From contig CBFFZW010000009.1 of NCBI GenBank assembly GCA_965646445.1, positions 1-64,000 on the forward strand: a stretch of DNA of 64,000 nucleotides, read 5' to 3'. Source of the DNA: UBA11524 sp965646445. GTDB taxonomy: Bacteria; Bacillota; Clostridia; Christensenellales; Aristaeellaceae. A program made the position numbers and the translations under genes. The notes below the pieces were generated by a model that made no database searches, had not been told where the DNA came from, and saw only the letters and a program-made list of their open reading frames with translations. Shown here one piece after another: positions 1-7,921 of this stretch (the first letter of the stretch is position 1; each line of letters begins with the position of its first letter).

Positions 1-75
1 GGGCCTTTCCCCCAGACCCCCGCCTGAGGGCCATCGGCCCTCAGACTCCCGTTTTCGCTTCGCGATTTTGGTGAC
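1..75. repeat. Palindromic intergenic repeat fragment at the window edge
   Basis: Non-coding stretch downstream of the radical SAM stop codon. It contains a hairpin with CTGAGGGCC/GGCCCTCAG arms and, on the minus strand, a GGGGGTCTGGGGG tract that resembles the R2 repeats near 7.8 kb and 17.7 kb. It is probably the gene-proximal end of another repeat copy that is cut by the window edge. It may also act as a terminator, although no clear T-run is seen. Confidence 0.4.
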
Positions 76-1200
76 TTACAGCACCACGTCCCCGAAGCGG
101 TAGCCTTTGGGCAGCGGCTCCTCCCGCAGGAAGGGGAGGCTTTCGTCTTCCAGGGTGGGCAGGAAATAAGCATAGGGCAGGCGGTCGAATTCGCAGCCGT
201 AGCCGCTGGCGCCGAACCAGCCGCCCTCCTTGGCCTTCAGGTTCAGGTCGCGGGCGAACTTGGTATGGTTGGAGCAGTCGTGTACCAGCATGTCCCAGCC
301 TTCCTCCGCCGCCTGGCGCATGAAGTGCAGGGTCAGGTCGCGGCTCCAGATGGGGGAGACATAGCCAAGGCGCGTCATGTACAGGCTTTCCCCGGCGTAG
401 TTGTCGATGTTGTTGGGGTTCAGGTGCAGCTCGGCGCAGTTGATGAAGGCCGGCTTCGCCCCCAGGATGGCATCCTTCTTCTGCTGGAAGGTTTCGTAGA
501 ATTCGGGGGTCATGGGGGTCTCGATGCCCACGCAGGGGAGATATTCCCCGGCCAGGCGCAGGTTTTCGATGACCCGGTCGGCGCAGTTGGTCGCCCCCAG
601 GTTGAACCGCAGCTCGTCCAGCCCGGCTTCCGCCAGGGCGCGGAGGTTCTCCCGGGTGCACAGGGTACCGTTGGTGTACATGTGCTGATGGACGCCTGCC
701 CGGTGGAACTTCGCGATGACGCCGTAGTATTCCTCAATCTCCATGAAGGGCTCCAGGTAAACGTAAGCGACCCCGGTGGGCTTTGACTGGATGGACAGGA
801 GCAGGTCGATGTCCTCCTCGTAGAACTTGGTGTCCCCGATCTCCCACAGGCCGTCGCCGATGGGCGGGATGCAGTCCAGCTCCCCATAATTGTAGCAGAA
901 CTTGCACTGGACGTTGCACCTGTTGGTTTTGCGGATGGCGCTGAGCCCCGTGCCGGTCAGGCAGGAGCGGCAACCCTTCGAGAAGCGGTCGGGGTCGCCT
1001 ACAAAGCAGGTGCGGCCCTCCAGGGTGTGCAGGCCGGGAATGTCCCGCAGCAGCGCCTTCCGCCGGTGCTCCACGGCGCGCTCAATCTGGGCGAAGACGG
1101 CATAGGCGATCTCCTGCTGTCGGGTCAGCAGGTCTTCCTCCTCGGGCAGGGCGGCGAAGAACTCGAACCAGCGCAGGGCGTCGGCTTTGGCAATGTACAT
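76..1200 (-). CDS. Radical SAM family protein
   Basis: Encodes 374 aa. The radical SAM cluster motif CxxxCxxC is at C95/C99/C102 (CNVQCKFC). Three further cysteines lie just upstream (C65, C77, C80) in a conserved-looking CFVGDP...KGCRSC block. The fold should reductively cleave S-adenosylmethionine to start a radical reaction; the substrate cannot be read from the sequence. The ATG follows AGGAGGAAGCATC, a strong ribosome-binding site. It lies 57 bp downstream of the AraC-type regulator on the same strand, so the two are probably cotranscribed and diverge from the redox operon starting at 2207. No peptide-precursor gene was seen nearby, so a RiPP-maturation role is not supported. The family is confident; the specific function is unknown. 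Confidence 0.85.
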   Translation of the reverse strand: MYIAKADALRWFEFFAALPEEEDLLTRQQEIAYAVFAQIERAVEHRRKALLRDIPGLHTLEGRTCFVGDPDRFSKGCRSCLTGTGLSAIRKTNRCNVQCKFCYNYGELDCIPPIGDGLWEIGDTKFYEEDIDLLLSIQSKPTGVAYVYLEPFMEIEEYYGVIAKFHRAGVHQHMYTNGTLCTRENLRALAEAGLDELRFNLGATNCADRVIENLRLAGEYLPCVGIETPMTPEFYETFQQKKDAILGAKPAFINCAELHLNPNNIDNYAGESLYMTRLGYVSPIWSRDLTLHFMRQAAEEGWDMLVHDCSNHTKFARDLNLKAKEGGWFGASGYGCEFDRLPYAYFLPTLEDESLPFLREEPLPKGYRFGDVVL

Positions 1201-1257
1201 GATGCTTCCTCCTGTAATAATGCTCCCCCGTCAGCATACCGCGGCGGGGGCGGCTTG

Positions 1258-2136
1258 TCAATGGTCTTGGGGGAAAGACGCCCTGGCCATGGGCGTGGTG
1301 GGTCTGTCCCGCTGCTGCTGGCGGAATTGCAGCGGCGTCAGCTGGAATTCCTGGCGGAAGCGGCGGATGAAGTTGCTCATGTCGCCATAGCCGCATTGCC
1401 GGGCAATGTCCATTACCGAAAGCTCCGTCTTCAGCAGCAGCACCTTGGCCCGGTTCAGCCGGCTCTGGGTCACATACTGCATGGGGCTCATGCCCACCTG
1501 CCGCCGGAAGTGGGCTGACAGGCAGCCCGCGCTGACGTGGAAGCGGCTGGCTAGGGCCTGCAGGGAGAAGTCCTCCGCGAAGGTTCGGTCCAGCTCGTCC
1601 AGGATGTCCTGCATGGGCAGGAAGGACACGCTGCCCTCCAGGATGAACATGTCCGGCCGCAGCGCCCGGGCATCGGTGAGAATCAGGGTCATCAGGGCCT
1701 CCATGCGCTCGTCGCTGTACGCCCCGCCGCGCTCCGCCGCGTCCTTCAGCAGCGCGAAGTAGGTATCGAACCGGGGCTTGGCCTCCCCGGAGGGCAGCAC
1801 ATAGGAGAAGCCCTCCCCGTGGAAGCGGAACACGCTCAGCAGCAGCACATCGTTGTGGAAGGCCTGCAGCTGCGTCTGGGGAATCAGCAGGTAGTACCGG
1901 CGGTAGACGTCGGAGAGCAGGCGGGTGGCGTGCTCGTCGAACTGATTCAGGAACACCAGCGACCCGCCCTCCGCCCGGTACTCCCGGCCCCGGATGGTCA
2001 GCATCACCGCGCCCTCCACCACATAGAGCAGCTCATAATACACATGGGTGTGGATGTGGTGGGACAGGGGCTTGTCGCTGTACACGACCTCAAAGGCCAC
2101 AATTCTCCCCTCCGATGCGATTTTACATATTTTCAT
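1258..2136 (-). CDS. AraC-family transcriptional regulator
   Basis: Encodes 292 aa. The N-terminal ~140 residues look like a cupin-type sensor (histidines in HHIHTHVYYELLYVVEG). The C-terminal ~100 residues carry a two-helix-turn-helix AraC DNA-binding domain ending in the typical CGYGDMSNFIRRFRQEF signature. It lies divergently 70 bp from the redox operon that begins at 2207 and directly upstream of the radical SAM gene, so it is the likely local regulator, perhaps sensing a sugar or other small metabolite (inference). The intergenic DNA has overlapping TATGAT/ATCATA -10-like sequences near 2172-2177 but no good -35, which fits an activator-dependent promoter. The ribosome-binding site ahead of this ATG is weak. 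Confidence 0.88.
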   Translation of the reverse strand: MKICKIASEGRIVAFEVVYSDKPLSHHIHTHVYYELLYVVEGAVMLTIRGREYRAEGGSLVFLNQFDEHATRLLSDVYRRYYLLIPQTQLQAFHNDVLLLSVFRFHGEGFSYVLPSGEAKPRFDTYFALLKDAAERGGAYSDERMEALMTLILTDARALRPDMFILEGSVSFLPMQDILDELDRTFAEDFSLQALASRFHVSAGCLSAHFRRQVGMSPMQYVTQSRLNRAKVLLLKTELSVMDIARQCGYGDMSNFIRRFRQEFQLTPLQFRQQQRDRPTTPMARASFPQDH

Positions 2137-2206
2137 GCCGGATCGGCGCGTTTCCGGCCACGGCTTTACTTTATCATAGAATTACCATGAAAGCAAGGAG
2201 GACGCC

Positions 2207-3502
2207 ATGATGAGTCATGAAACCTTCCATTACGGAACCCTGGCGGACGTGCGGGCGACGGCGGAGGCGCTCCATGCGTTTTTACCCCTGTCGGAGGATC
2301 TGTCCCCGCTGTACCAGCCCATGGAGCTGGCGGGTCACAGGGTGAACAACCACATCGCCTTCCAGCCCATGGAGGGCACCGACGGCACCGAGGCGGGCGC
2401 CCCCGGGCCGCTGACCATCCGCCGGTATCATCGCTTTGCCAAGGCCGGGCCGGGGCTGATCTGGTTCGAGGCCGTGGCCACCGTGCCGGAGGGCCGGGCC
2501 AGCGCCCATCAGCTGTACCTCACCGAGGACAACCTGGACGACTTCCGCCGCCTGAACGACCAGATCCGCGAGATCTGCCTAAAAGAAAACGGCTATGTAC
2601 CGGTGATTGTGATGCAGGCCACCAATTCGGGCCGGTATTCGAAGCCCACCGGCGTGCCCGAGCCGCTGATCGCCTACCGCTGCCCGCCGCTGGAGGAGGG
2701 CCTTGACCTGCCCTGGAAGGTGCTGACAGACGATGACCTCCGCCGCTATGAGGCCGCCTTTGAGCAGACCGCCCGCCTGAGCCAGAAGGCCGACTTTGAC
2801 GGCATGGACGTGAAGTGCTGCCACCGCTACCTGGCCTGCGAGCTGCTCAGCGCCTACACCCGTCCCGGCGCCTATGGCGGCTCCTACGAGAACCGCACTC
2901 GCTTCCTCAAGAATGCCTACCGGGCCGCGCGGGCGGGCGTCACGGGTGATTTCTTTCTCACCAGCCGCCTGAACGTTTACGACGGCTTTGCCTATCCCTA
3001 CGGCTTCGGCGTGCATGAGGGCAGCATGGAGCCCGACCTGCGGGAGCCCATCCGGCTCATCCGGGAGCTGCGGGATGAGTTCGACATTCCGCTCATCAAC
3101 GTGACCATGGGCAATCCCTACAAGAACCCCCATGTGAACCGCCCCTACGACAAGGGCAATTATGTCCCCGACGAGCATCCCCTCACCGGCGTTGGCCGCA
3201 TGATGGCCGGCATCAGCGAAATTCAGGCCGCCATCCCCGACCTGCCGGTGATGGGCAGCGCCTTCAGCTACCTGCGGCAGTTCTCCCCCAACCTGGCCTC
3301 CGGCATGGTGAAGGGCGGCCACTGCGCGCTGGCGGGCTTCGGACGGATGGCCTTTGCCGATCCCGACTTTGTGCAGGAGGGTCGCTCCGGGGCCATCAGC
3401 AAAAAGAACGTGTGCATCAGCTGCGGCAACTGCGCCGTGCTGCTGCGCTCCGGGACGCCCGCGGGCTGTGTCGTGCGTGACCGGGAGGTGTACAAGCTGT
3501 GA
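2207..3502 (+). CDS. Old yellow enzyme-like NADH:flavin oxidoreductase
   Basis: Encodes 431 aa and starts at an ATG preceded by AAGGAGG. A TIM-barrel FMN domain of the NADH:flavin oxidoreductase/2,4-dienoyl-CoA reductase family covers most of the protein (NHIAFQPMEG near the start, DGMDVKCCHRYLACELLSAY in the middle). The C-terminus has CISCGNC plus a later cysteine (C403, C406, C409, C421), a probable 4Fe-4S site like that of dienoyl-CoA reductases. Unlike those enzymes (about 640 aa), it lacks a fused C-terminal flavin domain; a separate flavoprotein gene lies two genes downstream. It probably reduces an activated C=C bond; the substrate is unknown. Its stop overlaps the next start (GTGA). 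Confidence 0.85.
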   Translation: MMSHETFHYGTLADVRATAEALHAFLPLSEDLSPLYQPMELAGHRVNNHIAFQPMEGTDGTEAGAPGPLTIRRYHRFAKAGPGLIWFEAVATVPEGRASAHQLYLTEDNLDDFRRLNDQIREICLKENGYVPVIVMQATNSGRYSKPTGVPEPLIAYRCPPLEEGLDLPWKVLTDDDLRRYEAAFEQTARLSQKADFDGMDVKCCHRYLACELLSAYTRPGAYGGSYENRTRFLKNAYRAARAGVTGDFFLTSRLNVYDGFAYPYGFGVHEGSMEPDLREPIRLIRELRDEFDIPLINVTMGNPYKNPHVNRPYDKGNYVPDEHPLTGVGRMMAGISEIQAAIPDLPVMGSAFSYLRQFSPNLASGMVKGGHCALAGFGRMAFADPDFVQEGRSGAISKKNVCISCGNCAVLLRSGTPAGCVVRDREVYKL

Positions 3503-4242
3503 AAGTCGCCATCGTGACGGGTTCCAGCCGGGGCATCGGCCGGGGCATCGCGGATCTGCTGCAAAACAGCGGCTACCGGGTCATCTACTCCGGCACCCGG
3601 CCGGAGCGCCCCGCCGATCTCCCCGAGGATGCGGATTATTTCCCCTGCAACATCGCTGACGGCGCGCAACGGCAGGCCCTCATCGACCATGCCATCAGCG
3701 CATACGGCCGTCTGGACGTGCTGGTGAACAACGCGGGCGTGGCGCCCATCGAAAGGCGCGACCTGCTGGAGATGACCGAGGAGAGCTTCGACCGGGTCAT
3801 CGGCATCAACCTCAAGGGCACGCTGTTCATGTGCCAGGCCGCCGCCAAGGCCATGCTGACGGCGAAGGAAAGCGTCGCTGACTGCCAGCCCCGCATCGTC
3901 AACATCGGCAGCATGTCGGCCTACACCTCCAGCATCAGCCGGGGGGAATACTGCGTGAGCAAGGCGGGCGTCGGCATGGTGACGAAGCTGTTTGCCCATC
4001 GCCTGGCGGCGGAGGGCATCCCGGTCTTCGAGGTGCGCCCCGGCATCATCGACACGGACATGACCAAGGTGGTACACGAGAAGTATCAGCGGCTGATCGA
4101 GGACGATCTGCTGCCCGTGCCGCGCTTCGGCAAGCCTGAAGACGTGGCGAAAATGGTGCTGGCCTGCTGCTCCGGCCTGCTGGATTATTCCGCCGGGCAG
4201 GTGCTGGACGCTGACGGCGGCTTCGCCCTGAGGAGGCTGTGA
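3499..4242 (+). CDS. SDR-family 3-ketoacyl-ACP reductase-like dehydrogenase
   Basis: Encodes 247 aa. A classical short-chain dehydrogenase: Rossmann motif TGSSRGIG at residues 7-14, NNAG in the middle, and the catalytic Ser/Tyr/Lys set in the SMSAY...YCVSK region. The start is a GTG that overlaps the stop of the preceding gene by four bases (GTGA), implying translational coupling. It ends with the usual DGGFALRRL tail. It should oxidise or reduce a hydroxyl/keto group using NAD(P). Within this operon it probably acts on the same intermediate as the neighbouring reductase, flavoprotein and Gfo/Idh/MocA enzyme. FabG is the closest general family, but the operon context argues against fatty-acid synthesis. 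Confidence 0.88.
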   Translation: MKVAIVTGSSRGIGRGIADLLQNSGYRVIYSGTRPERPADLPEDADYFPCNIADGAQRQALIDHAISAYGRLDVLVNNAGVAPIERRDLLEMTEESFDRVIGINLKGTLFMCQAAAKAMLTAKESVADCQPRIVNIGSMSAYTSSISRGEYCVSKAGVGMVTKLFAHRLAAEGIPVFEVRPGIIDTDMTKVVHEKYQRLIEDDLLPVPRFGKPEDVAKMVLACCSGLLDYSAGQVLDADGGFALRRL

Positions 4243-4246
4243 CGCG

Positions 4247-5977
4247 ATGAAGGAAATCATCTGCCGCACGGCGGTGGTGGGCTCCGGGTGCGCGGGGCTC
4301 AACGCTGCGGACTGGCTGGCGGCCCTGGGCGAGACGGACGTGCTGCTCATCGCCGAGGACATGAATGCGGGCACATCCCGCAACACCGGCAGCGACAAGC
4401 AGACCTATTATAAGCTCTCCCTGGCCGGGGACGAGGGCGACAGCGTGGGCGATATGGCCCGTACCCTCAAGCGGGAGGATGTGGACGGCGACATCGCCCT
4501 GTGCGAGGCGGCTGGTTCTGCCCGGTGCTTCCTGAAGCTGGCTCAGCTGGGCGTGCCTTTCCCCTGCAACGACATGGGCGAATTCGTCGGCTACCAGACC
4601 GACCACGATGTCCGCCGCCGGGCCTCCTCCGTGGGCCCGCTGACCAGCCGGTACATGACCGAAGCCCTCGAGCGCAGCGTCCGCGCCCGGAACGTGCCGG
4701 TGCTGGAAAAGGCTCTGGTCTTCCGCATCCTCACGGATGACACAGGCGTGTGCGGCCTGCTCTGCGTGGACACCCGGGACAACACCCTCCTGCGGGTGCG
4801 CTGCGGTCAGGTGATCCTGGCCACCGGCGGCCCCGCGGGGGTCTACCTGAACCGCGTCTACCCCGAAAGCCAGTTCGGCATGAGCGGCATGGCCTTTGCC
4901 GCTGGCGCGGTTGGCGCGAACCTCCACTGCTGGCAGTACGGCCTGGCCTCGACCAAGTTCCGCTGGAACGTCTCTGGCAGCTATCAGCAGGCCCTGCCTC
5001 GCTACGTTTCCGTGGACGATCAGGGCATCGAGCACGACTTCCTCACCGAAAGCCTTCCCACGGCGGACGTGCTGCGCTTCACCTTCCTCAAGGGCTACCA
5101 ATGGCCCTATGATCCGCGGAAGGCGGAGGGCTCCTCCCGGGTGGACATCCTGGTGAAGGCAGAGGAGGACAAGGGCCGCCGGGTCTACATGGACTTCCGG
5201 CGCAACCCCACCGGCTTTGCCATCGACGCGCTGGACGGCGAAGCCCGGGATTACCTGATCCAGTGCGGCGCGACGCAGGCGACGCCCATTGAGCGGCTTC
5301 GCGCCATCAACGCCCCCGCCATCGACCTGTACCGTGACCACGGCATCGACATCGAAAAAGAGATGCTGGAGGTGCGCGTCTGCGCCCAGCACCACAACGG
5401 TGGCGTGATGGTGGATCACCACTGGCAGTCGCAGCTGCCCGGGCTGTACGTCTGCGGCGAGGCGGCGGGCACCTTCGGCCAGTATCGCCCCGGCGGCACG
5501 GCCCTCAACAGCACGCAGGTGGGCTCCATGCGGGCGGCCCAGCACATCCACGAGGCCCCGCGCCCCGTGCCCCATGCCTGCCCGGAAACAGCCGGGCTCA
5601 CCCTGCCCGCCGGTGATCCCCTGGCGCTGACGGCGGAGCTGCAGGCCATGATGAGCCGCTATGCCGCCTTCCAGCGGGATGAGAAGGGCATCCGCGCCAT
5701 GCTGGCGAGGATCGAGGCCATTGAAAGCCGCCGTCAGCCCCTTGCGGAGGGCGAAGCCGACCTGTGCGACCGCGTTCGCCTTCAGGACATGATGACCACC
5801 CAGCGCCAGGTGCTCAGCGCCATGCTGCATGACCTGACCTGTCCCGGCGAGGGCGTGCTGGAAACGCGGGACGGCGTCAGCCAGCGCCGCCCGGCCCGAC
5901 CCATCCCGGAACGTGATCTGTGGTTCGAGCGCGTATGGCGCGCCAATCGGGAGAAAAGGAAGGATATACCATGCTGA
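4247..5977 (+). CDS. FAD-dependent oxidoreductase, fumarate reductase/succinate dehydrogenase flavoprotein-like
   Basis: Encodes 576 aa and starts four bases after the SDR stop. An N-terminal FAD-binding GSGCAGLNAA motif lies at about residues 12-21. QHHNGGVMVD and a C-terminal GGTALNSTQVGSMRAAQ segment are typical of the fumarate reductase, succinate dehydrogenase and aspartate oxidase group. No signal peptide or haem-binding domain is present, so it is a soluble cytoplasmic flavoprotein. The usual iron-sulfur partner subunit is absent next door, so the upstream 4Fe-4S-containing old-yellow-enzyme-like protein could be its electron partner (inference). The last seven bases overlap the start of the next gene. 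Substrate unknown. Confidence 0.85.
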   Translation: MKEIICRTAVVGSGCAGLNAADWLAALGETDVLLIAEDMNAGTSRNTGSDKQTYYKLSLAGDEGDSVGDMARTLKREDVDGDIALCEAAGSARCFLKLAQLGVPFPCNDMGEFVGYQTDHDVRRRASSVGPLTSRYMTEALERSVRARNVPVLEKALVFRILTDDTGVCGLLCVDTRDNTLLRVRCGQVILATGGPAGVYLNRVYPESQFGMSGMAFAAGAVGANLHCWQYGLASTKFRWNVSGSYQQALPRYVSVDDQGIEHDFLTESLPTADVLRFTFLKGYQWPYDPRKAEGSSRVDILVKAEEDKGRRVYMDFRRNPTGFAIDALDGEARDYLIQCGATQATPIERLRAINAPAIDLYRDHGIDIEKEMLEVRVCAQHHNGGVMVDHHWQSQLPGLYVCGEAAGTFGQYRPGGTALNSTQVGSMRAAQHIHEAPRPVPHACPETAGLTLPAGDPLALTAELQAMMSRYAAFQRDEKGIRAMLARIEAIESRRQPLAEGEADLCDRVRLQDMMTTQRQVLSAMLHDLTCPGEGVLETRDGVSQRRPARPIPERDLWFERVWRANREKRKDIPC

Positions 5978-7131
5978 AGCCTGTACGGATTGTCCTGGTG
6001 GGGGTGGGCGGCTATGGCCACATCTACCTGGACGCGCTGACGGAAAAGGATTTGGGGGCTGAGCTGGCGGGCGTGTGCGATGTGAACCCTGCCGTGGCGG
6101 AAAAGTTCCCCGTCCTTGCCCAGCGGAAAATACCTGTTTACCCCAGCCTGGAAGCGTTCTTTGCCGCCGATACGGCCGATCTGGCCATCATCGTGTCTCC
6201 GGTGCATTTTCACACGGAGATGGTGCTGACCTGCCTGCGCCGGGGCGTGAATGTCCTGTGCGAGAAGCCCCTCTGCCTGACCCTCGAAGAGGCCCATCAA
6301 ATGGAGGAGGCCTCCCGGGAGACGGGCAAATTCCTGGCCCTGGGGTATCAGCTGAATTACCGCAGGGATGTGCTGGCCCTGAAGCGGGACATCCTGGCCG
6401 GGCGCTACGGCGCGCCCAGGCGTCTGGCGGTGTATCACGGCTTCCGCCGGGGGGCGAATTATTACGCCCGGAACAACTGGGCGGGCCGCATCACGGTGAA
6501 CGGCCGGGAGGTCTTCGACAGCCCCTTCACCAACGCCTGCGCCCATAATTTCCAGATGCTGACCTTCCTCCTGGGCGACGCCATGGACACCTCCTGCGAC
6601 GTCACCGATCTGGAGGCGGAGCTGTACCGCGCCAACCCCAACGTGGAAAACTACGACATCGCCGCCTTGCGCTTCCAGACGGATCGCGGCGCGCCCATCC
6701 TGTACTACACCGCGCATCCCATCCGCACGGCCTGCTGGGGGCCGGTGGGCGTGCTGGAATTCGAGGGCGGCACGGTGCGCTACGTCAACGAGCGCCCCGC
6801 CATCCGCGGCGAATTGGCGGACGGCACGGTGATCGACTACACGCAGATCGACCCGGGGGACGGCATGCAGAAGCTGCTGGACGCCATGGAGGGCGTGCGC
6901 ACGGGCAAAGCGCCTGTGTGCGGCGTGAAGGCGGACATCGGGCACATCCGCGCCGTGCGGATGGTGCAGAAGCAGCCCATCGTGCCGGTGAGGCCGGAGC
7001 TGTGCCAGCCCATGGCGCTGGACGGCGACCGCTTCCTGTGCGTGGACAACCTGGAGGAGACCTTCGCCGCCTGTGCCCGGGCGTGGAAGCTGCCCCGGGA
7101 GATGGGTGTCAGCCTGAGCGAGGACAAGTGA
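5971..7131 (+). CDS. Gfo/Idh/MocA-family oxidoreductase
   Basis: Encodes 386 aa. An N-terminal NAD(P)-binding Rossmann fold (GVGGYGHIY) is followed by the family CEKPLCLTLEEA motif and a C-terminal substrate domain with NACAHNFQ at the place where the catalytic His usually sits. The ATG at 5971 follows AAGGAAGG and overlaps the flavoprotein gene by seven bases; an in-frame longer start at 5920 lacks a ribosome-binding site. Members oxidise sugars, inositols and glycosides, often at C3. As the last gene of a four-gene redox operon, it suggests a sugar, glycoside or polyol substrate that is oxidised and then processed. This is an inference; the exact reaction is not determined. Confidence 0.87.
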   Translation: MLKPVRIVLVGVGGYGHIYLDALTEKDLGAELAGVCDVNPAVAEKFPVLAQRKIPVYPSLEAFFAADTADLAIIVSPVHFHTEMVLTCLRRGVNVLCEKPLCLTLEEAHQMEEASRETGKFLALGYQLNYRRDVLALKRDILAGRYGAPRRLAVYHGFRRGANYYARNNWAGRITVNGREVFDSPFTNACAHNFQMLTFLLGDAMDTSCDVTDLEAELYRANPNVENYDIAALRFQTDRGAPILYYTAHPIRTACWGPVGVLEFEGGTVRYVNERPAIRGELADGTVIDYTQIDPGDGMQKLLDAMEGVRTGKAPVCGVKADIGHIRAVRMVQKQPIVPVRPELCQPMALDGDRFLCVDNLEETFAACARAWKLPREMGVSLSEDK

Positions 7132-7690
7132 ATCGCAGGATAAGGGGCTCGCGCTTTCCGGGAGGGAGGCGTGGGCTTTCTTTATCCTTTTATAGAGCGG
7201 TGCTTTATATTCCCTTAAACAGGGACGCTTTTTCCTTTGCATCAATTTGCATCATCAAGGTGGTACTTTCTCCTCGGAGAAAGTACCAAAGAGGATTGGG
7301 GGGCGCTGAGTTTAACCTGCATGGCCAGCGATCCACAATTCGGCATTGTCGCGAGTGCGCTACCACGCCCTCGCTCTGTGCCTCATTGGAACTGCGTACC
7401 GCTTCATCCGCCACTGGCGGCGCGGTACTCCGTTCCCCCAAAACCCCCATGGCATAGCATATTGCGCGTGGCTATAACCGGGCTACCAGCTAAAACCGCC
7501 TCGCAGGGACGGTCATCCGTCTCCATTGGAGCTGGCGAGTGTCCAAACTGCAACATGGGTTTCATCTGGCATGGCTTCGCGGTGTGGTTGCACATGGGAC
7601 TGGTACCAGCGGTTCCCATGCAGGCCCGGCGAAGCCACCAGGGCCCCCGCAGGGTGGCCCGCCTTGCAGGTTCCACCCTCATCAAAGTTG
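7132..7690. other. 559-bp intergenic region without a recognisable gene
   Basis: Lies between the convergent Gfo/Idh/MocA and recQ genes. It contains a perfect 12-bp stem, GGTACTTTCTCC/GGAGAAAGTACC, at 7262-7287 with a two-base loop. Base composition drops just after the upstream gene (AT-rich around 7180-7250). Reading frames in this stretch have no ribosome-binding site and no recognisable protein. It merges on the right into the R2 repeat. No gene is supported here. Confidence 0.5.
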
Positions 7691-7918
7691 CGGCTCCGAA
7701 GTTTTCCAAAGGGCGATCGGAAAGCCCTTTGGTCGCCCGCGGGCGAAACCCCGCCCCTCACGCGCACAAAACACCGACCGAAGGCCATCCGCCATGCCGC
7801 GAGACGGGAGTCGAGAGGGGCGAAGCCCCTTCGCGGGGGTCCCGGGGGCAGAGCCCCTGGGCGGGGGTATTGGGGGCAGCGCCCCCTACCGAGCGTCCAA
7901 AGGGCAGAGCCCTTTGGC
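7691..7918 (-). repeat. R2 palindromic repeat, copy 1, at the 3' end of recQ
   Basis: Dense GC palindromes: AAAGGGC..GCCCTTT, GGGGGC..GCCCCC, and GGGGCGAAGCCCC within a CGACTCCCGTCTCGCG-type context. The same blocks recur in the same order at 17618-17820 on the other strand. Read in the recQ direction, the element starts within four bases of the recQ stop. The second copy starts directly after the galM stop, so the orientation relative to the upstream gene is the same. Confidence 0.75.
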
Positions 7919-7921
7919 GTG

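Noticed and set aside
76..1200. Radical SAM enzyme as a RiPP-maturase with a hidden precursor peptide
   Set aside because: No SPASM-type C-terminal cysteine cluster typical of many such maturases is clear, and no small ORF with a good ribosome-binding site was found beside it.
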